Source of the DNA: Amycolatopsis jiangsuensis
GTDB taxonomy: Bacteria > Actinomycetota > Actinomycetes > Mycobacteriales > Pseudonocardiaceae
DNA length: 64,000 nt
Assembly: GCF_014204865.1 (NCBI RefSeq)
Contig: NZ_JACHMG010000001.1
Span: 6,350,501-6,414,500, forward strand
Reading direction: 5' to 3'
Position 1 is the stretch's first letter. Each line of letters begins with the position of its first letter. The notes under the pieces are model-generated. The model searched no databases. It saw nothing but the letters and a program-made list of their open reading frames with translations, and was not told the DNA's origin. Shown here piece by piece: positions 33,028 to 42,356 of this stretch. The translations under genes were made by a program, and so were the position numbers.

Positions 33028-33639
33028 ATGGCTGAGCAGGTGGCTGGAGCGGCGAGGGCGCCCCCGCGCGGCGCTGCTGGGTGCGGCGCAAGCGTGCATC
33101 GCCAAGGGCTCCACGAACGTCGCGATCCTCGATATCACCCAGGCGGCCCGACGTCGGGCTGGGATCCTTCGGCAACCTGTTCGAGAACAAGGAACAGCTC
33201 TACCGGGCCGCGGTGGAGGACGCGCTGGACCGCTACGGCGCGCTGCTCGACGAGCTGACCGCGGACTGGCCGATCCGGCGCACGCGTTCGCGCAGAGCTT
33301 CCGGCTGAGCGGGCGCCTGCACCGGCTCCGGCCCGAGCTGAGCCGGGTACTTGCTGAACAACGGGCTGACGCAGGCGAACTCGGGCCGCGGGCCGGCCGC
33401 GACATCGAGGCCGCGGTCGAGGCAGGCCGGTTCACCGTGCGCGACCCGGGGCCGGCCATGGTCACCGTGGCGGGCGCGATGCTGTGCCTGGGCAGCCTGC
33501 CCGGTCGCGATGCCGCGGCTGCCATCGACCAGGTGACCGAAGACCTGCTCCGGATGCTCGGCCTGTCCGCCGGGGAAGCCGCCGAACTCTGTCGCGGCGC
33601 CCTGCTCGACGTCGATCCTGCCGGCTGGCCGACCCCTGA
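33028..33639 (+). pseudogene. Frameshifted TetR-family regulator
   Basis: The TetR protein can be read only by changing frame three times. It starts M-A-E-Q-V-A in frame 1, then R-R-G-R-P-R-A-A-L-L-G-A-A-Q-A-C to D-I-T-Q-A-A in frame 2. D-V-G-L-G-S-F-G-N-L-F-E-N-K-E-Q-L-Y follows in frame 3, and from D-P-A-H-A-F the frame 2 reading returns. The shifts fall near 33046, 33149 and 33271 and look like single-base changes. The intact frame 2 runs past its natural end, while frame 1 has a stop at 33637. Divergent from the FAH gene. Either a recent pseudogene or, less likely, clustered sequence errors. Confidence 0.75.
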
Positions 33640-33770
33640 CCGCCGATGCGTGCGGCCGGGGACCGCCGCGCAGGTCGTTCAACCGATTTTCGTACCTGGC
33701 CGAGGGAGAGATCGGCCGTCAGACGCGGCGGACTCCTTCCTGCCGGTCTCCTCCGGCCCGCCGGCGGCTG

Positions 33771-34724
33771 CTACCTCTCGTGCTCCCAGCTGCCGCGCGT
33801 GTCGACGCCCGCGGCGTCCGCCAGCGCCTCCAGCTCCGCGATGTCCTCTTCGGCGAGCTCGATGCCGTGCGCCCGGACCAGCCCGTCGAGGTGACTCGCC
33901 TTCGTGACCCCGATGATCGGGGTGGTCCCCTTGGCGATGGCCCAGGCGGTGGCGACACCGGCGGCGGACGCGCCGCGGGCCTCGCCTATCGCCGCCATCC
34001 GGTCCGTCAGTGCCTGCAGCTGGGGCAGGATGTCGTTGTACACGGCCGCCCGGCTGCTGCCCTCCGGCAACGGCCGGTCCGGGTGGTACCTGCCGGTCAG
34101 CGCCCCCTGTTCGAGGACCATGTAGGAGAAGAACCGCACGTCGTGCTCGCGGCAGTGCTCGAGAATGCCTGCGCGCTCGGAGCTGCGGTACAGGAGGCTG
34201 TAGTGGTTCTGGACCGCCTCCACCCGGAAGCCAGCCTCGCCGAGAATCTGATCGGCGAGCGCGATTTCCTCCAGGTTGTGGTTCGAGACGCCGACCTGTT
34301 TGATCCGGCCGCGCTGCAGCAGCGGAATGAGCCGCGGCGTCCACCGGGCCACGTCGGCGGTATTGTGGATCCAGTACAGATCCACGTAGTCCGTGCCCAG
34401 CCGGTCGAGGCTCTGCTCCAGCATGTCCGCGACCGGATCATCGCCGTCGCCCGCGATCTGCGGGGTGAACTTCGTCGACAGCTGGTACTCGCTGCGGGCG
34501 TAGCCTTTCAGCGCTTGGGCGAGGACCGTCTCCGAGCGGCCCATGCCGTACACCACCGCGGTGTCCCACAGCGTGAATCCGTTCGACTGCGCCTTCTCGA
34601 CGATCTCTCGCAGGCCGGCGCCGGTCAGCTGACTGCCGAAATAGCCGTCGCCCACCTCGCCGCTGTCTCCCCAGGCCCACGTGCCCAGTGCCGCCGCCGG
34701 CGTGGTCCCCGTCGTGCTCGTCAT
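33771..34724 (-). CDS. Aldo/keto reductase
   Basis: 317 residues from ATG 34724 (CAGGGA upstream). NADPH-dependent TIM-barrel reductase; the catalytic tetrad Asp-Tyr-Lys-His appears as D-T-A-V-V-Y, S-T-K-F and W-I-H-N. The cofactor stretch near the end reads I-I-G-V-T-K-A. Substrate unknown. Divergent from an MmyB-like regulator across an interlocked palindrome, which suggests direct control by it. Confidence 0.92.
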   Translation of the reverse strand: MTSTTGTTPAAALGTWAWGDSGEVGDGYFGSQLTGAGLREIVEKAQSNGFTLWDTAVVYGMGRSETVLAQALKGYARSEYQLSTKFTPQIAGDGDDPVADMLEQSLDRLGTDYVDLYWIHNTADVARWTPRLIPLLQRGRIKQVGVSNHNLEEIALADQILGEAGFRVEAVQNHYSLLYRSSERAGILEHCREHDVRFFSYMVLEQGALTGRYHPDRPLPEGSSRAAVYNDILPQLQALTDRMAAIGEARGASAAGVATAWAIAKGTTPIIGVTKASHLDGLVRAHGIELAEEDIAELEALADAAGVDTRGSWEHER

Positions 34725-34796
34725 GTTCCCTGCCTTCGTTCTCCGTCGTGACCTTCGATCCCCAGCAGACCGCGCCGGCCGCCACCGGAGAAGGTC

Positions 34797-34827
34797 GCGT
34801 TCATGGGGGGTATGAACGCAACCCCCC
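34797..34827. promoter_or_regulatory. Interlocked palindromes between aldo/keto reductase and MmyB-like regulator
   Basis: GCGTTCAT (34797-34804) pairs with ATGAACGC (34812-34819) across GGGGGGT. GGGGGGT (34805-34811) in turn pairs with ACCCCCC (34821-34827). The two repeats interleave. Probable regulator binding site just upstream of the regulator's -10 element (TACCGT, 34847-34852). Confidence 0.6.
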
Positions 34828-34859
34828 TCGTGTCGTGACCAGCGGCTACCGTGAACGAC

Positions 34860-35792
34860 ATGGACCAGCAGCCCGGAAACCGAGGTGAAATCCGGGACTT
34901 CCTTGCCAGCCGGCGCGCCAGGATCACCCCGGCGCAGGTCGGGCTGCCGACCAGTGCCCGTCGCCGGGTCGCCGGACTGCGGCGCGAGGAGGTCGCTGTC
35001 CTCGCCGGCGTGAGCACGGAGTGGTACACGCGGCTGGAGAAGGGGCACATCGGCGGCGTGTCCGAAGACGTCCTCGATGCGGTCGCCCGCGCCCTGCGGC
35101 TGGACGACGACGAACGCACGTACTTGTTCGACCTGGCCCGATCGTCGCGGTCCGCGAGCCGCAGGCCCTCGCGTCGCCGGGACGTCGAGGTGCCGCCCCG
35201 GGTCCAGTGGCTGCTCGACTCGATGACGATGTCCTCGGCGTTCGTGCGCAACGGCCGCACGGACGTCGTCGCCGGCAACTCCCTGGCCCGAGCCCTGTAC
35301 GCGCCGATGTTCGACAGCGCCACCGTCGACCGACGCGGCCGTCCCAACGTCGCCCGCTACATCTTCCTCGACCCCGGCGCGCGGGACTTCTTCGTCGATT
35401 GGGACGCCGCCGGCAACGCCACAGCCGCGCTGCTGCGCGCCGAGGCCGCGCGCGAGTCCCGCGACCGGGCGCTGCGCGAACTGATCGGTGAGCTGTGCAC
35501 GCTCAGCCCCGAGTTCCGCGAGCAGTGGGCCGCGCACGACGTCCTGCTCCGCCACGACGGCATCAAACGGCTCCGGCACCCCGAGGTCGGGCACCTGGAA
35601 CTGACCTTCCAGTCCCTCGACCTACCGCTGTCCGGCCGGGCCGTGCACGACCTGATCACCTACACCGCCGAACCCGGCACCGCATCCGAAGACCGGCTCA
35701 AACTCCTCGCCAGCTGGGCAGCCACGCCATCCCGGACGGCCGAGCCCGGAACCCGCGGTCCGGACCCGGCCGGCCACGCGGAGCTTCCGTAA
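34860..35792 (+). CDS. XRE-type regulator with MmyB-like ligand domain
   Basis: Start taken at ATG 34860: TACCGT (34847-34852) lies exactly 7 bases upstream, a leaderless layout, and no ribosome binding site is seen; GTG 34851 is the alternative. 310 residues. An XRE helix-turn-helix at ~35-90 (R-R-E-E-V-A-V-L-A-G-V-S-T-E-W-Y-T-R-L-E-K-G) and a C-terminal MmyB-like PAS-fold domain (N-S-L-A-R-A-L-Y-A-P-M-F, H-D-G-I-K-R-L-R-H-P-E-V-G). Such regulators typically sit next to one oxidoreductase gene that they control, here the divergent aldo/keto reductase. Confidence 0.9.
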   Translation: MDQQPGNRGEIRDFLASRRARITPAQVGLPTSARRRVAGLRREEVAVLAGVSTEWYTRLEKGHIGGVSEDVLDAVARALRLDDDERTYLFDLARSSRSASRRPSRRRDVEVPPRVQWLLDSMTMSSAFVRNGRTDVVAGNSLARALYAPMFDSATVDRRGRPNVARYIFLDPGARDFFVDWDAAGNATAALLRAEAARESRDRALRELIGELCTLSPEFREQWAAHDVLLRHDGIKRLRHPEVGHLELTFQSLDLPLSGRAVHDLITYTAEPGTASEDRLKLLASWAATPSRTAEPGTRGPDPAGHAELP

Positions 35793-35808
35793 GTCCTGGC
35801 GCAGCGCG

Positions 35809-36480
35809 TCACCGGTGGTCCGTGGCGATCATGGACGTGAAGAGCCGGGGCAGTACCTCGGTCAGGTAGCTGGTGTCCACGTGGCCGGGGCGATCGTCCA
35901 GGATCGCGCGCTCCAGCGTGGTTTCGTAGAGAGCCACGATGGTGACGATCGCGTTGCGGGGGTCGAGGCCCAGGCGGAGGTCCAGCCGGTCCAGCATGGT
36001 CTGCAGGATGTCGGTGAGCGCGTCGTGGAACCGGCGCTCGGCGGCGGCGGTCGGGGCGCGCAGTTCCGGCTGCCGCAGTGCCTGGGCGCGGAACTCGAGG
36101 TTGAGCAGGTACCACGTCACGTCCGCGGTCAGCGACTCCATGAACAGCATGCCGACGTCGCGCAGGACCCGGTCGACCACGCCCGGCGAATCCCGGTCGG
36201 CTGTGCGGACGGTCTGCTCGACGGCTTCCCGCAGCCGCTGCGCCCGCTCCCGCATGCGGATTTCGTACAGGGCCAGGAACAGCTCTTCCTTGCTGGCGAA
36301 ATTCGAGTAGAACGCGCCACGGGTGAACCCGGCGCGCTCGCAGATCAGCTCGACCGGCGCGTCCCGGATGCCCAGCTCGGCGAACACGTCGTAGGCCGCC
36401 TCGATCACCCTGCGCCGGGTCTCCGCCCGCCGCCGGGACGGCCGCCGCGGACCGGCCAGCTCCGCCTCGCTGATCGCCAT
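35809..36480 (-). CDS. TetR-family regulator
   Basis: 223 residues from ATG 36480 (AAGGTGA upstream). DNA-binding helices at ~15-65 (I-E-A-A-Y-D-V-F-A-E-L-G-I-R, I-C-E-R-A-G-F-T-R-G-A-F-Y-S-N-F), then an all-helical ligand domain. Divergent from the MMPL exporter gene, with an inverted repeat in the 110-base gap; it most likely represses the exporter and itself, as is common for TetR-MMPL pairs. Confidence 0.9.
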   Translation of the reverse strand: MAISEAELAGPRRPSRRRAETRRRVIEAAYDVFAELGIRDAPVELICERAGFTRGAFYSNFASKEELFLALYEIRMRERAQRLREAVEQTVRTADRDSPGVVDRVLRDVGMLFMESLTADVTWYLLNLEFRAQALRQPELRAPTAAAERRFHDALTDILQTMLDRLDLRLGLDPRNAIVTIVALYETTLERAILDDRPGHVDTSYLTEVLPRLFTSMIATDHR

Positions 36481-36537
36481 GGCGTTCACCTTACTTTCGC
36501 CTTCCACCCGGAGGAGTGACGCGATGCACTGCCCATA

Positions 36538-36571
36538 GGATACGTACTGCATTACGATACACCGCGTATCC
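36538..36571. promoter_or_regulatory. Inverted repeat in the TetR/MMPL divergent promoter
   Basis: GGATACG (36538-36544) and CGTATCC (36565-36571) flank an AT-rich 20-base core that itself contains GTACTGCATTACGATAC with partial symmetry. Located 20 bases before the MMPL start. Candidate operator. Confidence 0.5.
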
Positions 36572-36590
36572 AACCTGGTCAGGAGTGCTC

Positions 36591-39284
36591 GTGTCGTCGT
36601 TTCTCTACCGGCTGGGCCGGGCCGCGGCTCGCGCCCGGGTGCTGGTGCTCGCGCTGTGGGTGGTGCTGCTGGCCGCGGCCGGCGGGGCCGCGGTGCTGGT
36701 CAACCAGGGCACCGACGACACGTTCGCCATCCCCGGCTCGGAATCCCAGGACGCGCTCGATCACCTCGGCCGGGTCTTCCCCGAGGTGAGCGGCACGTCC
36801 GCGCAGCTGGTGCTGGTGGTGCCGGGTCAGGTCGACACGCCCCGGGCGCGCGCGGCGGTGGCGGAAGCGGCCGACCGCGCCGGGAAGCTCGACCAGGTGG
36901 CCACGGTGGTCAGCCCGTTCGACCGCACCGTGCAAGGCGCGGTGTCCGGTGACGGACACGCGGCGCTGCTCACCGTGCAGCTGAAGGTCCAGCTCACCGC
37001 CGTCCAGCCGGAGACCAGGACACAGCTCAGCGCGATCGCGCACGATCTGGCCACGCGCGTCGGCGACGGCGCGGAGGTGCACTCCGGCGGGGACGCGTTC
37101 TCCGACCGGGTGCCGAAACTCAGCCCCACCGAGGGAATCGGCCTGCTCATCGCCCTGGTCGTCCTGCTGCTGATGTTCCGGTCGCTGATCGCCGCGGTGA
37201 TGCCGCTGGGGACCGCGATTCTCGGTGTCGGCCTGGCGGCCGGGCTGATCTATCTCGCCACGATCGCCATCCCGATCTCCTCGACCGCACCGATGCTGGC
37301 GGTGATGATCGGGCTCGCGGTCGGCATCGACTACGCCCTGTTCCTGTTGTCGCGGCACCGCGACCAGCTCGCGGACGGGCTCGAGGTCGAGGAGTCGATC
37401 GCCCGCGCCACGGCCACCGCCGGATCCGCGGTGATCTTCGCCGGTCTCACCGTGGTGATCGCGTTGCTCGGCCTGTCCGTGGCCGGAATCCCGTTCCTCA
37501 CCACGATGGGGGTCGCCGCCGCGGTCGCCGTCGCACTCGCCGTCGGCATCGCGATCACCCTCGTGCCCGCGCTGATGTCGTTCGCGGGCAAGCGGTTGCG
37601 GCCGCGGAAGCCGCGGCGCGGGAAGCGCCGCCGCACCCCGCCGCAGATCGCGCGCTGGTGGGTGCGCACCGCGACGCGCTCGCCGCTGGTGACCGTGGTG
37701 CTCGTCGTCGTCGGGCTGGCGGTCTGCGCGATCCCCGCCACCGGACTGCGGCTGGCGTTGCCGGACAACGGAACCGAGGAACACGGCAGTACGGCGCGGG
37801 ACACCTACGACGTCGTGAGCGAGCACTTCGGCCCCGGCTACAACGGCCCGCTCATCGTCACCGCGGACATCATCACCAGCACCGATCCGATCGGGCTGGT
37901 GAACCGGATGGCGGACGAGATCCGCGGGCTGCCCGGTGTCGCCTCGGTGCCGCTGGCCACGCCGAATCCCAAGGGCGACACCGGGATCATCCAGGTCATC
38001 CCGGAGACGCCACCGGATTCCGAGGCGACCGACGAGTTGGTCGCCCTGCTGCGCGGGCAGGAGCAGCACTTCCTCGACGCGTACGGCACGCAGACCGCGG
38101 TCACCGGGATCACCGCTGTCGGCATCGACGTGTCCGCGCAGCTGGGCAGTGCGCTGCTGCCGTTCGGAATCCTCGTCGTCGGGCTTTCGCTGATCCTGCT
38201 GGCCATGGTGTTCCGGTCAATCTGGGTGCCGATCAAGGCGACCGTGGGCTACCTGCTGTCGGTGGCGGCCGCGTTCGGCGCCACGTCGTTCGTGTTCGTG
38301 CAGGGACACCTCGCCGGCGCGCTGAACGTGACCCACACCGGCAGTGTGATCAGCTTCCTGCCGATCATCCTCATGGGTGTCCTTTTCGGACTTGCCATGG
38401 ACTACGAGGTGTTCCTGGTGTCCCGGATCCGGGAGGACTTCGTGCACCGCGGTGATCCGCGCCAGGCCATCGAATCCGGGTTCGTCTCCGCGTCCAGGGT
38501 GGTGGTCGCGGCCGCGGTGATCATGTTCGCGGTGTTCGCCGCGTTCGTGCCGGAGGGCAGCGCCACCATCCAGCCGATCGCGTTCAGCCTCGCGGTCGGG
38601 GTGTTCGTGGACGCCTTCATCGTGCGGATGACGCTGGTGCCCGCGGTGCTGGCGCTGCTGGGCCGCCGGGCCTGGGGGCTGCCGCCGAAGCTCGACCGGA
38701 CGCTGCCGGTGTTCGACGCCGAGGGCGATTCGCTCATGCACGAGCTGCGCCTGGCCGACTGGCCGGGGACCGACGAGGCGGTGAGCGCCCGCGGCCTCCG
38801 GCTGGACGACGACCGCGGCCGCGCGGTCTTCACCGGCGTCGATCTGAGCCTGCCGCGTGGCGGGGTGCTCGTGCTGCACGGGGCTTCCGGAAAAACCGCT
38901 CTGCTGTACACGATCGCCGGGCGGGTCACGAAGTTCTCCGGCGACCTCAAGGTGCTCGGCCGGGTCCTGCCGCAGCACGCGCACGCGTTGCGCCGTGACG
39001 TGGCCGTGGTTGCCTGCCGGGACACCGGTCCAGCCGCGGAGGAGGTCGCTGCCGCACTCGAGAGCGAGGCGCGGCTCGTGGTGCTCGACGACGTCGACCT
39101 CGTACTGCGTCCCGACAGCCGCGACCGGCTACGGGCCTTGCTCGCCGAGCGCCGCAGCGCCTCCGGCGAGCCTGTGACTTTCGTGGTGACCTGCCAGGAC
39201 CCGGAGCGGGTCCGGGACCTGCTGCCCGCCGGGGCGACGCGCCTGCACCCCCTCACCGCCACTCAGCCCGCCGAGGTCTCCTGA
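36591..39284 (+). CDS. MMPL-family RND exporter fused to a C-terminal ABC-type ATPase domain
   Basis: 897 residues from GTG 36591, 5 bases after AGGAG. Residues 1-~715 are a standard MMPL transporter: twelve membrane helices in two halves, with G-L-A-V-G-I-D-Y-A-L-F and G-L-A-M-D-Y-E-V-F proton-relay motifs in TM4 and TM10. The extra ~170 residues resemble an ABC nucleotide-binding domain: a strand-rich opening, a shortened P-loop G-A-S-G-K-T (764-769), a Walker-B-like L-V-V-L-D-D (about 829-834) and a T-C-Q-D switch-like end. No ABC signature (LSGGQ) is seen, so activity is uncertain. Coupled to the YhgE/Pip gene by a 1-base overlap. Confidence 0.88.
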   Translation: MSSFLYRLGRAAARARVLVLALWVVLLAAAGGAAVLVNQGTDDTFAIPGSESQDALDHLGRVFPEVSGTSAQLVLVVPGQVDTPRARAAVAEAADRAGKLDQVATVVSPFDRTVQGAVSGDGHAALLTVQLKVQLTAVQPETRTQLSAIAHDLATRVGDGAEVHSGGDAFSDRVPKLSPTEGIGLLIALVVLLLMFRSLIAAVMPLGTAILGVGLAAGLIYLATIAIPISSTAPMLAVMIGLAVGIDYALFLLSRHRDQLADGLEVEESIARATATAGSAVIFAGLTVVIALLGLSVAGIPFLTTMGVAAAVAVALAVGIAITLVPALMSFAGKRLRPRKPRRGKRRRTPPQIARWWVRTATRSPLVTVVLVVVGLAVCAIPATGLRLALPDNGTEEHGSTARDTYDVVSEHFGPGYNGPLIVTADIITSTDPIGLVNRMADEIRGLPGVASVPLATPNPKGDTGIIQVIPETPPDSEATDELVALLRGQEQHFLDAYGTQTAVTGITAVGIDVSAQLGSALLPFGILVVGLSLILLAMVFRSIWVPIKATVGYLLSVAAAFGATSFVFVQGHLAGALNVTHTGSVISFLPIILMGVLFGLAMDYEVFLVSRIREDFVHRGDPRQAIESGFVSASRVVVAAAVIMFAVFAAFVPEGSATIQPIAFSLAVGVFVDAFIVRMTLVPAVLALLGRRAWGLPPKLDRTLPVFDAEGDSLMHELRLADWPGTDEAVSARGLRLDDDRGRAVFTGVDLSLPRGGVLVLHGASGKTALLYTIAGRVTKFSGDLKVLGRVLPQHAHALRRDVAVVACRDTGPAAEEVAAALESEARLVVLDDVDLVLRPDSRDRLRALLAERRSASGEPVTFVVTCQDPERVRDLLPAGATRLHPLTATQPAEVS

Positions 39285-41242
39285 TGCTCAAGCCATTCGC
39301 CAATTCCGCGCGTGCACTGGCCGCCGGACCGCTGACCTGGCGCAGCTGGGCCGGCCTGATCGCCGTGCCGCTGCTCGTGATGGGGCTGCTCACCTGGGCG
39401 TTCTGGACGCCGGAGGCCAACCACGACACGGCGAAGGCCGCGGTGGTCAACAACGACGAGCCGGTGCAGGTCAACGGCCAGACCCTGCCGCTGGGCCGCC
39501 AGCTCGCCGGATACCTCACCCACAGCGACGATTCCGCCTACACCTGGGCACTCACCGACGCCGAAGACGCGGCGTCCGGGCTCGCCGACGGCAGCTACAC
39601 CGCGGTCGTGACCATTCCGGCGGACTTCTCCGCGCGGGCGACCTCGGCCGCGACCGGGAAACCGCTCGCGGCAAGGAAAGCACAGGTGGACGTGCGGACC
39701 TCGAACGCGGCCGGGGTCAGCGATCCCGACCTTTCCGAACGCGTGGCGCAAGCCACCCGGCGGACGTTGAGCCAGCAGGTCGTGGAGACCTATCTGGACA
39801 ATGTGTACGTCGGGTTCACCACGATCCACAAGCAAGTCGGCGAAGCCGCGGACGGTGCCGGGCAGCTCGCCGACGGTACGGCGCAGCTGAAGGACGCCAC
39901 CGGCCGGCTCGCCTCCGGCGCCGCGCAGCTCGCCGAGGGAACTGGGCAGCTGGCCGGCGGTTCCGGTCAGCTGTCCTCCGGGTTGACGCAGGCGGAACGG
40001 GACACCGCGCAGCTTCCCGCGCTGACCCGCCGGCTGGCCGACGGCGCTGACCAGGTCGCGCAGGGCAACGAAAAGCTGGCGGACACCGTCGTACCGCTGG
40101 CGAACCGGATCATCGCCGCGATCGACGCGTTGCCCTCCGCCGCGGATACCGCGCGGCAGTTCCGCCGGCTTGCCGAGGACTGCGTGGACAACGGTGGTTC
40201 GTCGTCTTTCTGCGGTCAGCTCCGGGAGGCTGCGGAACGGTTCACCGCGGAGGCCGGGAAGATCGATGAGGGCAAGGCCGGCGTCCGGGCGAACGCGGTG
40301 CGGGCGCGCGACTCGATCCAGGCTCTCGCCGACGGAGCCCGCCAGGTGGCCGACGGCAACGAGCAGCTCGCCGGCAAATCCGGTGAGCTCGCTTCGGGTA
40401 TCGCCGAAGCCGCCGACGGCGCACGTCAGCTGGACCAAGGCGTGCGACAGGCCGATTCCGGTGCGCGCGAGCTGTCCAGCGGCGCCGGACAGCTCGACAC
40501 CGGGACCAAGAAGGTCGACGACGGCGCGCAGGAGCTCGCGACCCAGCTCGACAAGGGCCGGGGCCAGGTGCCCAGCTACACCGACGCCGAGCGTGCGCAC
40601 CTGAAGACGGTCGCGTCGGACCCGACCACCGCCGCCACCGACAGCACCCCGATCGGAACCCTGGCGCTCACCCTGTTCGCGGTGCTCGCCCTGTGGGCGC
40701 TCGCGCTGGCCACCTACATCATCACCAGGGCCGTTCCGGACGGGGTGCTCACGGCTCGCGAGCCGACCTGGCGCATCATCCTCCGCGCGGCCATCCCGGG
40801 TGCCACCGCGGCCGGGCTGGCCGCGGTCGCGATCACCGCGATCGCCGTGCCCGTGGTGAAACCGGGGTTCGCCGGAAGCGTCGGTTTCCTGCTGATCTCG
40901 CTGCTGGCCGCGTCCGCGTTCGTCGCGTTGAACCAGGCCGCGACGGCGATCTTCGGCCGTGCCGGCCGGATCGCCTCACTGGCCGTGCTGCTGCTGGCCG
41001 GAGCGACCGGCGTCGTGTCCACCCTGCCCGGCCCGCTCTACACGATCGCCGGCTACCTGCCCACGCACGGTGCCGTGCTCGCACTGCGGGCCGCGGCCAC
41101 CGACGGCATCGGCCTCGGTACCGGGATCGCCGAACTGGTCGCGTGGCTGCTCGTCGGCACGCTCGTCTCGATCCTGGTCACCGACCGGCGCCGGTACCTG
41201 TCCGGCAAGAGTCTCCGGCCGCGGGTCCCGGCGCATGCCTGA
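39284..41242 (+). CDS. YhgE/Pip-type membrane protein
   Basis: 652 residues. One N-terminal membrane helix, then a long outer region. That region holds heptad-like repeats such as G-A-G-Q-L-A-D-G-T-A-Q-L and S-G-A-A-Q-L-A-E-G (~187-265 and again ~345-420), forming coiled-coil or beta-helical stalks. Near the C-terminus come about six membrane helices (~460-640) of the ABC-2 type. This is the YhgE/Pip architecture, seen in phage receptors and in EsaA-like type VII proteins. Overlaps the MMPL stop, so both likely form one export complex. Confidence 0.88.
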   Translation: MLKPFANSARALAAGPLTWRSWAGLIAVPLLVMGLLTWAFWTPEANHDTAKAAVVNNDEPVQVNGQTLPLGRQLAGYLTHSDDSAYTWALTDAEDAASGLADGSYTAVVTIPADFSARATSAATGKPLAARKAQVDVRTSNAAGVSDPDLSERVAQATRRTLSQQVVETYLDNVYVGFTTIHKQVGEAADGAGQLADGTAQLKDATGRLASGAAQLAEGTGQLAGGSGQLSSGLTQAERDTAQLPALTRRLADGADQVAQGNEKLADTVVPLANRIIAAIDALPSAADTARQFRRLAEDCVDNGGSSSFCGQLREAAERFTAEAGKIDEGKAGVRANAVRARDSIQALADGARQVADGNEQLAGKSGELASGIAEAADGARQLDQGVRQADSGARELSSGAGQLDTGTKKVDDGAQELATQLDKGRGQVPSYTDAERAHLKTVASDPTTAATDSTPIGTLALTLFAVLALWALALATYIITRAVPDGVLTAREPTWRIILRAAIPGATAAGLAAVAITAIAVPVVKPGFAGSVGFLLISLLAASAFVALNQAATAIFGRAGRIASLAVLLLAGATGVVSTLPGPLYTIAGYLPTHGAVLALRAAATDGIGLGTGIAELVAWLLVGTLVSILVTDRRRYLSGKSLRPRVPAHA

Positions 41243-41411
41243 GCAAGCGCTGGGACACGCGCACGAGAAGTAACCAAGCCCGCACCGTTGGTGTAATTTC
41301 GGGTGACTTCTTCCCGGTAAAGGGGCAATTCAGGCAGGTTTATTACCCAAGGTGCGAGATTAATCTGCCTAACTCGGCCTTTCGGGTGAACGACTTCGCT
41401 ACCGTGGGCGG
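41243..41411. other. AT-enriched intergenic region
   Basis: Between the YhgE/Pip and protease genes. It is noticeably richer in A/T than its surroundings and holds a weak inverted repeat AGGCAG...CTGCCT around TTTATTACCC. TACCGT (41400-41405), 6 bases before GTG 41412, fits a leaderless -10. Probably the promoter region of the protease gene. Confidence 0.45.
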
Positions 41412-42287
41412 GTGGTCGGTGTGAAGGCGTTCTCCGCGCAGCGGGCGAGCTTTCGGTTCGGCGCGATGGTGGTGGCCGTGATCGCCGGGGCGGGGGGTGC
41501 CGCCACCTACGTCGGCGTGCAGCGGGCTGCGCCGGAGGCGGCCGCCGCGGTCGTCACCCGGGGAGCGGCGGCCGGTGGGTCCGCGCCGCCGCCGTCGGTG
41601 AAAGCATCGTCGGAGTCGCTGCCGGTGTCCGACACGCCGTTCAGTGCGAAGCTCTCCTCCACCGACATCCCGGAGGAAGGCGGCGGTGTGCGCACCGGCG
41701 GGTGCAGCGGCGCGCTCGTCGCGACCGACTGGATCGTCACCGCCGGGCACTGCTTCCACGACGTGCACGGCAAACGCAGCAGCGGGCGTCCGGACTACCA
41801 CATGAAGGTGGCGATCGGGAAGCAGACCGACTCCGATCCGCACGGGCACGTGGTCGAGGTCGTGGACACCCGGCAGTCGCCCTACAGCGATCTCGCGCTG
41901 GCCCGGCTGAGCAGCCCGATCACCGACATCCAGCCGCTCCAGCTGCCCGACGGTCCGCCGAAGACCGGGCAGCGGGCCACGTTCGTCGGCTGGGGATCGC
42001 TCTCGTCGAAGGTGATCGTGCAGTCCGACCACCTCAAACGCGGCGACTTCTCGGTGCATTCGGTGCGCCAGTACGAACTCGACCTCGAACCGGTGCACGA
42101 ACGCACCGTGGAGAACAGTCCCTGCCCGGACGATTCGGGCTCGCCCTACTTCGTGCCCGGCGACGACGGCGGTCACGTGCTCGTCGCGGTCGAGAACTTC
42201 GGTCCGGACTGCCCGAACCCCGGACTGGAGACCGCGGCGCGGGTGGATTCGATCCGGTCCTGGATCCACCAGCAGCTCGGTTCCTGA
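41412..42287 (+). CDS. Trypsin-like secreted serine protease (S1)
   Basis: 291 residues. A signal anchor (~15-35) and Ala/Ser-rich linker precede a chymotrypsin fold. Catalytic residues: His113 in T-A-G-H-C, Asp160 in Y-S-D-L-A-L-A, Ser242 in P-D-D-S-G-S-P. The usual G-D-S-G-G-P is thus altered to D-D-S-G-S-P, but the Ser and preceding Asp remain. Three or four Cys could form disulfides. Start GTG 41412 has a leaderless layout; GTG 41421 is an alternative. Exported or membrane-tethered; target unknown. Confidence 0.85.
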   Translation: MVGVKAFSAQRASFRFGAMVVAVIAGAGGAATYVGVQRAAPEAAAAVVTRGAAAGGSAPPPSVKASSESLPVSDTPFSAKLSSTDIPEEGGGVRTGGCSGALVATDWIVTAGHCFHDVHGKRSSGRPDYHMKVAIGKQTDSDPHGHVVEVVDTRQSPYSDLALARLSSPITDIQPLQLPDGPPKTGQRATFVGWGSLSSKVIVQSDHLKRGDFSVHSVRQYELDLEPVHERTVENSPCPDDSGSPYFVPGDDGGHVLVAVENFGPDCPNPGLETAARVDSIRSWIHQQLGS

Positions 42288-42356
42288 CCCGCCGCACAAT
42301 GGCACGGGCCGCGCGCGTCCGCCCGCGGTCGCCGGCGAGCCGTAGGAAAGGCGCGT

